A stretch of DNA of 64,000 nucleotides from PALSA-926 sp964476835 (GTDB taxonomy: Bacteria > Pseudomonadota > Alphaproteobacteria > Micavibrionales > UBA2020), in the NCBI GenBank assembly GCA_964476835.1, contig CAYZCE010000002.1, forward strand, positions 1-64,000. Reading direction: 5' to 3'. Positions 38,319 through 46,815 of the stretch are shown here, in pieces (positions within the stretch are counted from its first letter, which is position 1; each line of letters starts with the position of its first letter). The position numbers were made by a program, and so were the translations under genes. The notes beneath the pieces were generated by a model. It had not been told where the DNA came from and did not search any database. It saw only the letters and a list, made by a program, of their open reading frames with translations.

Positions 38319-38510
38319 ATGACCACGCAAGAACCGACCAATACCCCGGCACAACAGCCGAACCCGACGACCAATACGCCCCCTGCCCAGAAGGTCGATC
38401 CTTCCAAGCAGCCGAATGACCCGATGAACAAAGACAAGTTCGGCAAGCCTGACGAGAAAAAAGACGGCACGGCGTGCAGCACCGACAAGAAATCGTGCGA
38501 CACGAAATAA
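38319..38510 (+). CDS. small disordered hydrophilic protein
   Basis: A 63-residue protein of low complexity: Pro/Thr/Gln/Asn-rich N-terminus (TTQEPTNTPAQQPNP), Lys/Asp-rich second half and two Cys near the end (CSTDKKSC). No fold or family is recognised; it is probably intrinsically disordered. ATG 38319 follows AGAGG; an ATG two codons upstream is an alternative. It has its own EcfG-type promoter and a strong terminator 20 bases after the stop, so it is a stand-alone, probably stress-induced gene. Confidence 0.65.
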   Translation: MTTQEPTNTPAQQPNPTTNTPPAQKVDPSKQPNDPMNKDKFGKPDEKKDGTACSTDKKSCDTK

Positions 38511-38530
38511 CCACCGCCTCAGAGAAAAAA

Positions 38531-38550
38531 CGGACCCGCATGCGGGTCCG
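38531..38550. terminator. bidirectional rho-independent terminator
   Basis: The perfect 20-base palindrome CGGACCCGCATGCGGGTCCG is flanked by six A on the left and seven T on the right. It serves the small stress gene on the plus strand and the DUF883 gene on the minus strand. Confidence 0.93.
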
Positions 38551-38577
38551 TTTTTTTATCGCCGTGCCGAACAGCGC

Positions 38578-38883
38578 TCAAGACGACCGACGGCCCAACA
38601 GGTAGCTCGCCAGCAGGCCGGCCGTAAAGGCGATAGCGACACTTTGCGCGGGCTTCACCCGGATGTACTTGTCAACGCGTGCGAGGGCGTCTTTGCCGGA
38701 CGACGTCGCATCGTCGAAACGGTCATGCATATAATCGGCGGCGGCATGCGCCTTGCCGGCGGACATCGCGCCGATATCGTGCGCCAGATCGGCGATGCCT
38801 TCCCGGATGTCATGGGCGGCGGGCCCCGACCTTGAATTGTGCAATTTGCCGTCGGCGTTCTTGACGTCTTCGTGATGCGACAT
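38578..38883 (-). CDS. DUF883 (ElaB/YqjD-like) membrane-anchored protein
   Basis: A 101-residue protein from the ATG at 38883 with GGAG eight bases before. It has an amphipathic helical region with HDIREGIADLAHDIGAMSAG and a terminal membrane segment (AQSVAIAFTAGLLASYLLGRR) preceded by RVDKYIRVKP, the typical C-terminal pattern of DUF883. Family members are ribosome-binding or stress-associated inner-membrane proteins in E. coli. An EcfG-like promoter candidate lies on the minus strand upstream (38944-38920). Confidence 0.85.
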   Translation of the reverse strand: MSHHEDVKNADGKLHNSRSGPAAHDIREGIADLAHDIGAMSAGKAHAAADYMHDRFDDATSSGKDALARVDKYIRVKPAQSVAIAFTAGLLASYLLGRRSS

Positions 38884-38919
38884 TTTATTTTCTCCTGTGA
38901 GATGTTTCTGTGCCTGACC

Positions 38920-38944
38920 AATGAACAACAGGAGAAATGGTTCC
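38920..38944 (-). promoter_or_regulatory. EcfG-like promoter candidate for the DUF883 gene
   Basis: On the minus strand GGAAC (38944-38940), 16 bases, CATT (38923-38920). One base differs from CGTT. It is about 37 bases before the DUF883 ATG. Confidence 0.5.
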
Positions 38945-38956
38945 TTCCGTGCGGGA

Positions 38957-39691
38957 TCAGCCCGCCGACCGTGGCTCGCCTGCGAAGAGGTAGCCGACGC
39001 CGCGCACCGTCTTGAGAAGGACAGGGTTGCGCGGATCGTCGTTGATCTTTTTACGGATGCGGCCGATCTGGATGTCGATGGCGCGGTCGAACGCCTCGAA
39101 GTCGGTCTGGCGGGTCAGTTCGAACAGTCGCTCGCGGCTCAAGACCCGATTGGGAGAAAGAACCAATGCTTCCAGCAGCTTGAACTCGCCGCTGGTCAGG
39201 TCGGCGGTCTTTCCGTTCTCGTCGAACAGCTGGTACTGCAGGCGGTCAAGAACCCATCCGTTGAAACAGAGGCGCTTCGACTTGGCAAAGGCATCGGCGC
39301 CGTCCTTCGCCGACATATCGTCGCGCGCGCCACGGCGAAGCACGGAGCGGATGCGCGCCGACAGCTCGCGCAATTCAAAAGGTTTGGCCAGATAGTCGTC
39401 GGCGCCCATCTCAAGGCCGATGATTCTGTCGACAGGCTCGCCCTTGCCGCTGATGACGATGACGGCGGCGCGGCTCCTGCTGCGGATCATCGACAGCAGC
39501 GTCAGCCCGCTGTCTTCCGGCAGGTTGAGGTCGAGAAGGATGATGTCTGGATGCATATTGTCGAGGTTTTGCAGCAGTTCCTTGCCATTGACGGCGGACA
39601 GGAACCGATACCCTTCCTGCTCCAGGTAATGGCGCAGGACGGCTTGCAGGTTTACGTCATCGTCGACGGCTAAAACAATGGCTTTATACAA
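38957..39691 (-). CDS. OmpR-family response regulator
   Basis: A 244-residue two-component transcription factor. The receiver domain has the acidic pocket DDD (residues 10-12), the phospho-acceptor LLDLNLPEDSG (Asp54) and the switch Lys in YLAKPFELREL. The C-terminal winged helix has SGEFKLLEALVLSPNRVLSRERL and DVQIGRIRKKIND-like features, here DIQIGRIRKKINDDP. The start is TTG at 39691 with GAGGTG upstream; no ATG exists in frame. No cognate kinase is adjacent on the same strand, but two hybrid kinases lie within 5 kb. Confidence 0.9.
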   Translation of the reverse strand: MYKAIVLAVDDDVNLQAVLRHYLEQEGYRFLSAVNGKELLQNLDNMHPDIILLDLNLPEDSGLTLLSMIRSRSRAAVIVISGKGEPVDRIIGLEMGADDYLAKPFELRELSARIRSVLRRGARDDMSAKDGADAFAKSKRLCFNGWVLDRLQYQLFDENGKTADLTSGEFKLLEALVLSPNRVLSRERLFELTRQTDFEAFDRAIDIQIGRIRKKINDDPRNPVLLKTVRGVGYLFAGEPRSAG

Positions 39692-39846
39692 ACGCGCACC
39701 TCATGAAGTGCCAAATCGGTTCAACACTATGATCTTTGCGACACAAATGAAACAAATCTTTTCCATTTCGATACGCGCCTCACAACGCGGCGCGACATGA
39801 AGGGCCTAGAGTCAAAGGATGAGGACAATCCGCCGGAATTTCCGTC

Positions 39847-40365
39847 ATGTTTGAAAAAGAAGAACTCATTGGCGAAATGGGAAAATTGCGCAGCTTTGCC
39901 CTGCGCCTGACCAAGAACCCGCAGAATGCAGAAGACCTCCTGCAATCGACGCTTCTGCGCGCGCTCGAAAAGAGCGATCATTTCCAGAACGGCACGAACC
40001 TTTTCAGCTGGACGTCGAAACTGATGTTCAACATCTTCGTCTCCGGCTATCGCCAAAGAAAAAAATTCGAGACGCAGTACGATCCCGCGCCCTATATCGA
40101 CCGGCTGTCGGTACTGCCGTCGCAGGAGGCCTGCGTCGACCTTGCCACCGTGCGGGAGGGCATGAAACGCCTCACCGACGAGCACCGCGAGATCCTGGTG
40201 ATCATCTGCATCAACGGCATGAGCTACGAAGAAGCCTCGAAAAAACTGAGTATCCCGATCGGCACAATCCGCTCCCGCCTGTCGCGCGCGCGCGACCAAT
40301 TGCAAGACGTCCTCTCGCCGCGTCCGGCGGCGCGCGCCGCGACCGCCTGCCATCTCGGATCGTAA
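39847..40365 (+). CDS. ECF sigma factor of EcfG type
   Basis: A 172-residue ECF sigma factor. Region 2: LRSFALRLTKNPQNAEDLLQ and HFQNGTNLFSWTSKLMFNIF. Region 4: EHREILVIICINGMSYEEAS, then GTIRSRLSRARDQL. The layout resembles EcfG, the general-stress sigma of Alphaproteobacteria, which binds GGAAC/CGTT promoters and is controlled by NepR and PhyR. No nepR or phyR is in the window. Five GGAAC-type sites in the next 9 kb support the assignment. It could also be another small ECF group; the promoter is not recognised. Confidence 0.85.
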   Translation: MFEKEELIGEMGKLRSFALRLTKNPQNAEDLLQSTLLRALEKSDHFQNGTNLFSWTSKLMFNIFVSGYRQRKKFETQYDPAPYIDRLSVLPSQEACVDLATVREGMKRLTDEHREILVIICINGMSYEEASKKLSIPIGTIRSRLSRARDQLQDVLSPRPAARAATACHLGS

Positions 40366-40371
40366 GCACGC

Positions 40372-42123
40372 TTAGGCTGCTCCCTTTCCGTCGAGACATT
40401 CGGCCATTTTCATCTTGAGATCGAGCTCGACAAGCGGCTTCGGAAGGTAGGTGTCCATACCGGCCTCGATGCACTTCTCCTTGTCGCCCAGCAGCGCGTG
40501 CGCCGTCATGCCGATGATGGGGGTATGCTTGCGGTTGCCGTCCCTCTCCATGCGGCGGATCTCGGCGGTGGCGGTGAAGCCGTCCATCTCCGGCATTTGC
40601 ACGTCCATCAGGATCAGGTCGTAGTCCTTGTCGCGCCACATGCCGATCGCCTCCAGCCCTGTATGCGCCACATCATAGTTGCATTGCAGTGTCTCGAGGA
40701 GATAGCTGAGGATGACAACGTTTCCTTCGTAGTCTTCCACCATCAGGATGTTTTTTTGCCGCAGCGACTGCCAGCGGCGGTTGTCGTCCAGCGCCGTTTG
40801 CAGGCCGCTGCTCGTGTCGTCGTCATCCTGCACATCGGCCGTCCGCAAGGGCAGCTCCAGCGTGAAAACGGAGCCGATGCCCGGCGCGCTTGTCACCGTG
40901 ATGTCGCCGCCCATCAGCCGCGCCAGGCGCGACGAGATCGGCAGGCCCAATCCGGAACCGCCGTATTTGCGCGACACGGAGGAATCCGCCTGCTTGAACC
41001 GCTCGAACACGGCGCCGAGGTGCTGCGCGTCGATGCCGATCCCGGTATCCTTGACCTCGACGCGCAGGAAGTCGTTGCCGTCCCGCATGACCTTGGTGGC
41101 CGTCACGGTCACGCTGCCCTTGTCGGTAAACTTGATCGCGTTGCCGATGAGGTTGAGCAGGATCTGGCGGAAACGCGCGCGGTCGCCGCGTATCTTTTGC
41201 TTGCGCACGGCGCTGTAATCGAAGAGGAATCTGAAGCTCTTTTCGCCAACCTTCAGCGAGACGATGCTGATGACCTGATCGAAGACGCCTTGCAGGCTGA
41301 AGGTCTTTTCCTCAAGGTCCAACTCGACCTCGCCGCTCTCGATCCGCGAGAAGTCGAGGATGTCGCTGACGAGGTCCTTCAGCGACGAGGTGCTGGAGAT
41401 CAGGACGCTGACCAGTTGCTTCTGCCGGTCATCCAGGTTATCCCGCGCGTTGTCGAAAATCTCGGCGATGCCGCTGATGGCCGTCAACGGCGTGCGGATT
41501 TCATGGTTCATGTGGGCCAGGAAGTCGGTCTTGGCCCGGTTGGCGTTTTCCGCGTATTCCTTGGCTTTTTCGAGCTGCTCTTCATAGGCCTTGACCGCCG
41601 TGATATCCGTATGCGCACCCACGATGCGCACCGGCTTGCCGTCGCCGTCATAAAGCGCTCGGCCGCGCGCCTCGATCCAGACCCAGCTGGCATCGTGGTG
41701 GCGCATGCGAAAGACGATGTTGTATTCGGAAACCGCGTCGTTCAGGTATTTCTCGATATAGTCTTCCACCCGCCCCAGGTCTTCCGGGTGCAAAAGGTTC
41801 TTGGAAGATTGGATCGTGTCGGGAAACGTGCCGGCTGGATAGCCGAGGATGGCCCAATACCGCTGCGAATAGAAGGCCGTGTCCTGCGCAAGGTTCCACG
41901 CGAAAATCCCGTCGCTGGCGATTTCGCTGGCCAGCCGGAAGATCTCCTGTATCGCGTCAGACCTCCGCCGCGCCAGCAAGGCGCGAAAGAGGATGACATT
42001 GAGCCCAAGGGCGAAGACGGCGCAAAAGAGGACAAGGGACAAAAACTGCACTCCTGAAAGCCCGACCGCAGCCGCGGCAGCCGTGCACTCCCGGTATAAC
42101 ACGGACCGCGGCGCGTGATGCAT
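40372..42123 (-). CDS. PAS-domain hybrid histidine kinase
   Basis: Sensor kinase of 583 residues from the ATG at 42123. The frame stays open to 42195, but neither start has a clear ribosome site, and the longer one would overlap the divergent small gene and its promoter. Order: one membrane segment (~25-47), PAS/PAC domain (~60-175), HisKA with FLAHMNHEIRTPLTA, HATPase with NLIGNAIKFTDKG and YGGSGLGLPIS, and a C-terminal receiver with LILMDVQMPEMDG. It lacks an HPt, so phosphate must be passed to another protein. It is convergent with the sigma gene, six bases apart. Confidence 0.9.
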   Translation of the reverse strand: MHHAPRSVLYRECTAAAAAVGLSGVQFLSLVLFCAVFALGLNVILFRALLARRRSDAIQEIFRLASEIASDGIFAWNLAQDTAFYSQRYWAILGYPAGTFPDTIQSSKNLLHPEDLGRVEDYIEKYLNDAVSEYNIVFRMRHHDASWVWIEARGRALYDGDGKPVRIVGAHTDITAVKAYEEQLEKAKEYAENANRAKTDFLAHMNHEIRTPLTAISGIAEIFDNARDNLDDRQKQLVSVLISSTSSLKDLVSDILDFSRIESGEVELDLEEKTFSLQGVFDQVISIVSLKVGEKSFRFLFDYSAVRKQKIRGDRARFRQILLNLIGNAIKFTDKGSVTVTATKVMRDGNDFLRVEVKDTGIGIDAQHLGAVFERFKQADSSVSRKYGGSGLGLPISSRLARLMGGDITVTSAPGIGSVFTLELPLRTADVQDDDDTSSGLQTALDDNRRWQSLRQKNILMVEDYEGNVVILSYLLETLQCNYDVAHTGLEAIGMWRDKDYDLILMDVQMPEMDGFTATAEIRRMERDGNRKHTPIIGMTAHALLGDKEKCIEAGMDTYLPKPLVELDLKMKMAECLDGKGAA

Positions 42124-42142
42124 GTTAAATGCGCGGGACGCA

Positions 42143-42168
42143 GGAACTGAAGAAAGGTTTGATGTGTT
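42143..42168 (+). promoter_or_regulatory. EcfG-like promoter candidate
   Basis: GGAAC (42143-42147), 17 bases, TGTT (42165-42168). One base differs from CGTT. It lies 25 bases before the ATG at 42194, a normal distance for a short leader. Confidence 0.55.
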
Positions 42169-42193
42169 CAGTTGATACAAACACAGGACCAGC

Positions 42194-42391
42194 ATGCAAG
42201 TATCGCCGATTACGGAGCTAGACGTTCAGGCTCTTGTCGACTCCCAATTGAACTGGGAAGAGCAAAAGCGCGTCTCGCAGGGTATCCGCCGCAGTCTTGC
42301 GCTGACAGCCTATTACACGCGGATCGTCGCACAGAAGAAGCTTCTCCTCCTCTGGTGGCAAAACGAGCCTGGAAATGGACGTCCGTCCTGA
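42194..42391 (+). CDS. small anti-sigma-like (ASD-type) protein
   Basis: A 65-residue protein whose first 40 residues follow the anti-sigma-domain pattern of ECF anti-sigma factors: PITELDVQALVDSQLNWEEQ, then an Arg/Leu helix and LLLLWW. Family proteins usually read like ITExDLxAYVDGxLxxxxRxxV and continue into a membrane segment, which is absent here. It has AGGA six bases before the ATG and its own EcfG-like promoter, and a strong hairpin follows. It may feed back on the nearby sigma factor. The similarity is in a short segment, so confidence is moderate. Confidence 0.6.
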   Translation: MQVSPITELDVQALVDSQLNWEEQKRVSQGIRRSLALTAYYTRIVAQKKLLLLWWQNEPGNGRPS

Positions 42392-42404
42392 CTCAGCATG
42401 AAAA

Positions 42405-42438
42405 GGCCGGGGTAGCCAGTCTCCCGGCTACCCCGGCC
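42405..42438 (+). terminator. GC-rich hairpin after the small anti-sigma-like gene
   Basis: Thirteen perfect pairs, GGCCGGGGTAGCC / GGCTACCCCGGCC, with an eight-base loop, 14 bases after the stop. There is no T run, so it may be a terminator, attenuator or stabilising structure. The rest of the stretch to 42550 has no gene I can support. Confidence 0.55.
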
Positions 42439-42550
42439 CCTCTCTGGAGAGACCCAAACAATATGCTGCATTTAATGAACGAAGCAGATATTGGTTCCAA
42501 AAAAATCCATGCCATAACGCCTCCGACGATAAAAATGAACTCCCGCCGAA

Positions 42551-42575
42551 GGAACGCGTTGCCGCGGCCGCTGTT
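42551..42575 (+). promoter_or_regulatory. EcfG-like promoter candidate for csbD
   Basis: GGAAC (42551-42555), 16 bases, TGTT (42572-42575), one base off CGTT, 40 bases before the ATG at 42615. Confidence 0.55.
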
Positions 42576-42614
42576 TGTAGGCAACGCACCTCGCGTCAAC
42601 CAGGGAGAACGGAC

Positions 42615-42791
42615 ATGGATAAAGACTGCATAAAAGGCACCGCAAAACAGGCCAAAGGCGTCGTCAAGGACGCTGCCGGGAAAATCATCGGCGACGTGAA
42701 AATGCAAGCCGACGGCAAGATGGATAAGGCGGCCGGCGCGGCGCAAAACGCCATCGGCCGCATGAAGGACGAGGCAAAGAAGAAGAAATAG
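42615..42791 (+). CDS. CsbD-family stress protein
   Basis: A 58-residue Lys/Ala-rich protein beginning MDKDCIKGTAKQAKGVVKDA and continuing with GKIIGDVKMQADGKMDKAAG, the two-part pattern of CsbD/YjbJ proteins that are induced by general stress in many bacteria. It ends in KKKK. RBS GGGAGAACGG precedes the ATG. It has an EcfG-like promoter. Its molecular role is not known. It was found by eye because it is very short. Confidence 0.85.
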   Translation: MDKDCIKGTAKQAKGVVKDAAGKIIGDVKMQADGKMDKAAGAAQNAIGRMKDEAKKKK

Positions 42792-42991
42792 CTTCTTTTG
42801 CAGCCGCCCGCGACGGCTCTCTTTCAGGGAAACGCCGCGGGCGACGCCGCGCCCGACCGTCAAAACAAGGCTGGCGCGGCATCAGGAACTCGTGCAGAAT
42901 AAACATGAAATCAAGTTTGCGGCAAAAAAATCGAAACGGCATGAGTGACGCTAATTGCCCTCAGAGCACAAACCGCAAGTAGAAAGCACGC

Positions 42992-45900
42992 ATGAAGGTC
43001 CGCGCAACGTCCCTTCCCGGGAAAGGGAGGCAAGACACGCCCGCACACCCGCCCTTGCGGGCACGGTTTCCCGTTGTCGGGATCGGCGCCTCGGCGGGCG
43101 GACTGGAAGCCGTCGGCGCGCTGCTCGAGAACCTTCCCGCCGATACCGGCATGGCTTTCATCTTCGTCCAGCACCTCGCCCCCGGGCACACAAGCCTGCT
43201 GACCGAACTGCTCTCCGGCAAGACGTCCATGCCGGTGGTGGAGGCCGCGCAGGGCCTTGCGGTCGAGCCGAACCATATCTACGTCATCCCGCCCAATACC
43301 AGCCTCACGGTCGCGCAGGGCTGCCTCGCGCTGACGCCACGCAACGACGCGCGCGGACTTCCCATGCCGGTCGACGACCTGTTCCATTCCCTCGCCGAAG
43401 ACCAAGGTGCGCAGGCCATCGGCGTGTCGCTGTCCGGCAGCGGCACCGACGGTGCGCTCGGCATGCAGGCCATCAAGAACGGCGGCGGCATCACCTTCGC
43501 GCAGGATGACATGTCCGCCCAGTACGGCAGCATGCCGCGCGCCGCGGTCGAACTGGGCTGCGTCGATTTCGTGCTGCAGCCCCCCGCAATCGCCGCGGAA
43601 CTCGCGCGCATCGGCCGCCTTCCGCCGCAAGGCGAGCATCCCGCCGACGCCGACGAGGCGCAACTGGGGCGGATATTCCAGCTTCTGCGCGGCAGCTGCA
43701 ATCTCGACTTTTCGCACTACAAGCGGGGCACCATCCAACGGCGGCTGGCGCGGCGGATGACATTGAAGAACATCGACGGCCTGGCCGTCTATGTCGCCCT
43801 CCTCGAGGCCGATCCCGCGGAGCAAAAGCTTTTGTGCCAGGACTTCCTGATCCACGTGACCAGCTTCTTCCGCGACCCGGAGAGTTTCGACAACCTCGTC
43901 AAATACGTCTTCCCGCGCATCATCGACGCGCATGCGCCCGGCGGCGCATTGCGGATCTGGGTGCCGGGCTGCTCGACCGGGGAGGAAGTCTACTCCCTCG
44001 CCATCTGCTGCCTCGAGTACATGGAAGAGCGCGGCGTCAAGATGCAGGTCCAGATTTTCGGTACCGACGCCAGCGAGCCCACGTTGCAAACCGCACGCAC
44101 CGGAATCTACGTCGAGAACATCGCGCGCCACGTCTCGCCCGCGCGGTTGGAAAAATTCTTCGTCAAGACCGGCGACCGTTACCAGGTCGCCAAGGCCGTG
44201 CGCGATCTCTGCGTTTTTGCGCGCCACGACGTGACCAGTGACCCGCCATTCTCGCAGCTAAACATGATCAGCTGCCGCAACCTCCTCATCTACCTCGACC
44301 CGGTGCTGCAAAAGCGCGTGATCCCGCTGTTTCACTACGCGCTGAAGCCCGACGGCGTCCTGATCCTCGGCCCCGCCGAGAATATCGCCGGGTTCGCCGA
44401 CATCTTCTCGCCCGCCGGCAACCAGAAGATCAAGCTCTATACCCGCAACGTCCTCTCCAAGCAGTCGCAGTTGAAATATATGGCGAACTATGCCGGAAAA
44501 TCCGCCGCGACGGCTCCGCATCCCGCGCGCGCGCCCGGCCTTTCCCCGAAAAAATATACCGAGGACGAACAAAGGAAGCGCGAAGCCAACCGCATCACGC
44601 TCAGCCGCTATGTGCCGGCGGCCGTGCTGTGCGACAAGAACCTTAACGTGCTGGAATTCCGCGGCGACACCGGCCTTTACCTGACGCAGCCTTCCGGCCC
44701 GCCCGAGGTCAACCTTCAACGGCTCGCCCGGCCCGGCCTGCTCGTCGAAATCGGCAAGGCGACGCAGCGCGCGGGGATTGAGGATGCGCCGGTGCGCAAA
44801 CCCAACCTGTGGGTGGAAACGCCGGCGGGCCCGAAAGAAATAACGCTGGAAGTCATACCCGTGCGGCGCGCGGCGGCGGAAGAGCCATGGTTCCTGGTCT
44901 TCTTCGAAGACAAAGCCCCGTCGGCGCCGGTTCCGGCATCCAGTTTCTGGGCCAGCTTCGGGAGGCTGGTTCTCCATCGTGTCAGGCAGGGGTCCGCACC
45001 CGCGCCGGAAGGCGCCGTGCAGGCCGAACTGCTGCGGCTGAAACAAGAGCTCCACGATACGCATGAGCATATCCGCACGATAACGGAAGAATACGAGGTC
45101 GCGACAGGCGAGCTGCAGGCCTCGCAGGAAGAACTGCAATCCAGCAACGAGGAATTCCAGAGCACCAACGAAGAGCTGGAAACCGCCAAGGAAGAATTGC
45201 AGTCGGCCAACGAAGAACTCATCACCACCAACGAGGAAATCGGCCACCGCAACAACGAGCTGAACACGCTGAATGGCAAGCTGAAACATGCGCTGTCCTA
45301 CGCGGAATCCATCATCAACACGGTCAGCCAGCCCTTCCTGGTGCTCGACGGCGAGCTGCGCGTCCTCCGCGCCAACCCTGCCTTCTACAAGACGTTCCGC
45401 ACGGCGCAGGAAGACACGTGCGGACGCCGCCTGTTCGACCTCGGCGACCGTCAGTGGGACATACCGGAGCTTCACCAACTGCTCCTGCAGGATACGCCAT
45501 TCAAGGACTGCGAGATCACCCATACCTTTCCCGGCATCGGCACGAAGACGATGCGCCTGAATGGCGCGCGGCTGGCGTGGGACGGGCAGACACAGATCCT
45601 GCTCGCTATTGAGGATGTCTCCGACTATACCCGCGCGCTCGACGCGCTGAAGGAAAAGGACAAGCATAAAAACGAATTCCTGGCGATGCTGGCGCACGAG
45701 CTTCGCAACCCCCTCGCCCCCATGCGCAACGCGCTGGATATCTGGAATCGCGACGACGCGGGCGACAAGGAAAAGACAGAGGCCCGCAAGATCATGGACC
45801 GCCAGTTACAAAAGATGGTGCAACTGGTCGACGACCTTCTCGACATGGCCCGCATCACGCGCGGCATGACCGTACTGCGGCAAGACGCCGTCGACATGGC

Positions 45901-46753
45901 GCAGGCGGTCGCGCACGCCACCGACAGCGCGCGCCCCTTTCTTGACGCACGCAGGCATATCGTCTCGCAATCACTTCCGCAGGAAAAACTATTCGTCGCG
46001 GGCGACGCCATGCGCCTTGAGCAGGTTGTCTCCAACTTGCTGATCAACGCCGCGAAATACACCGCGCCAGAAGGCCGGATCTCGGTGATGCTGGCACGCG
46101 AAGGCGACGACGCGGTGCTACGCGTCGCCGATAATGGCGTGGGCATCATGCCGGAGCTCCTGCCGCATATCTTCGATCTTTTCGTGCAGGCGGAACGCAC
46201 GCTCGACAGAAAGCAGGGTGGGCTCGGCGTCGGCCTGACGCTGGCGCGCCGCCTCGTCGAATTGCAAGGCGGCACCATCGAGGCGAAAAGCGCCGGACTG
46301 AAGCAAGGCAGCGAATTTATCGTGCGCCTGCCCGCGATGCCGTCTGCGACGCCCGGCATATCCACACCGATGGCTCCCGCGCAACTGAAGACCGTCGCAC
46401 ACAAGCGCATCCTCGTCGTCGACGACAACGCCGACGCTGCCCTCACCACCCAGACCTTGCTGGAACTGCAGGGGCACGAGGTTCAGGCGGCGTCCGACGG
46501 TGAGGCCGCCCTTGCGGCGGTGCAGACGTTCAGGCCGGAAGTCGTCATTCTCGACATCGGACTGCCGGGGATGGACGGTTATGAAATCGCGAAGCGCCTG
46601 CGCGCGATGCCGGAAACCGCACATGCCCTGTTGATCGCCCTCAGCGGCTACGGCCAGGCTGAGGACATCCGCAAGTCGAAGGAATCCGGCTTCGACCATC
46701 ATTTGCTGAAGCCCGCCGAGACTGGCCGGATCGAAGCTCTGATCTCCGCATAA
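42992..46753 (+). CDS. CheB-CheR-PAS-histidine kinase-receiver fusion protein
   Basis: A 1253-residue cytoplasmic signalling protein. CheB methylesterase comes first, with GIGASAGGLEA (Ser34), FVQHLAPGH (His61) and SGSGTDGALG. CheR methyltransferase follows (~225-480) with FFRDPESFDNL, PGCSTGEEVYSLA and SCRNLLIYLDP. Next are a PAS-like region, a Glu/Asn-rich coiled coil (~690-770, QEELQSSNEEFQSTNEELE), a second PAS, HisKA with AMLAHELRNPLAP (His902), HATPase, and a receiver with ILDIGLPGMDG (Asp1188). Such fusions are known in bacteria; their methyl targets are undefined and no chemoreceptor gene is in the window. The ATG at 42992 has a weak AGAAAG site. Confidence 0.92.
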   Translation: MKVRATSLPGKGRQDTPAHPPLRARFPVVGIGASAGGLEAVGALLENLPADTGMAFIFVQHLAPGHTSLLTELLSGKTSMPVVEAAQGLAVEPNHIYVIPPNTSLTVAQGCLALTPRNDARGLPMPVDDLFHSLAEDQGAQAIGVSLSGSGTDGALGMQAIKNGGGITFAQDDMSAQYGSMPRAAVELGCVDFVLQPPAIAAELARIGRLPPQGEHPADADEAQLGRIFQLLRGSCNLDFSHYKRGTIQRRLARRMTLKNIDGLAVYVALLEADPAEQKLLCQDFLIHVTSFFRDPESFDNLVKYVFPRIIDAHAPGGALRIWVPGCSTGEEVYSLAICCLEYMEERGVKMQVQIFGTDASEPTLQTARTGIYVENIARHVSPARLEKFFVKTGDRYQVAKAVRDLCVFARHDVTSDPPFSQLNMISCRNLLIYLDPVLQKRVIPLFHYALKPDGVLILGPAENIAGFADIFSPAGNQKIKLYTRNVLSKQSQLKYMANYAGKSAATAPHPARAPGLSPKKYTEDEQRKREANRITLSRYVPAAVLCDKNLNVLEFRGDTGLYLTQPSGPPEVNLQRLARPGLLVEIGKATQRAGIEDAPVRKPNLWVETPAGPKEITLEVIPVRRAAAEEPWFLVFFEDKAPSAPVPASSFWASFGRLVLHRVRQGSAPAPEGAVQAELLRLKQELHDTHEHIRTITEEYEVATGELQASQEELQSSNEEFQSTNEELETAKEELQSANEELITTNEEIGHRNNELNTLNGKLKHALSYAESIINTVSQPFLVLDGELRVLRANPAFYKTFRTAQEDTCGRRLFDLGDRQWDIPELHQLLLQDTPFKDCEITHTFPGIGTKTMRLNGARLAWDGQTQILLAIEDVSDYTRALDALKEKDKHKNEFLAMLAHELRNPLAPMRNALDIWNRDDAGDKEKTEARKIMDRQLQKMVQLVDDLLDMARITRGMTVLRQDAVDMAQAVAHATDSARPFLDARRHIVSQSLPQEKLFVAGDAMRLEQVVSNLLINAAKYTAPEGRISVMLAREGDDAVLRVADNGVGIMPELLPHIFDLFVQAERTLDRKQGGLGVGLTLARRLVELQGGTIEAKSAGLKQGSEFIVRLPAMPSATPGISTPMAPAQLKTVAHKRILVVDDNADAALTTQTLLELQGHEVQAASDGEAALAAVQTFRPEVVILDIGLPGMDGYEIAKRLRAMPETAHALLIALSGYGQAEDIRKSKESGFDHHLLKPAETGRIEALISA

Positions 46754-46754
46754 C

Positions 46755-46780
46755 GGAACTCATCCCGCCGCGCGGCTGTT
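46755..46780 (+). promoter_or_regulatory. EcfG-like promoter candidate
   Basis: GGAAC (46755-46759), 17 bases, TGTT (46777-46780), one base off CGTT. It begins right after the fusion kinase stop (46753) and is 35 bases before the ATG at 46816. Confidence 0.55.
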
Positions 46781-46815
46781 AGACCGTGCGTAGCGCCGGC
46801 CAAGGAGCGTCCGCC

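Noticed and set aside
42172..42633. A 153-codon plus-strand frame overlapping the small anti-sigma-like gene
   Set aside because: It spans the hairpin and promoter of csbD and lacks a ribosome site. The 42194 frame has a better start and a recognisable pattern.
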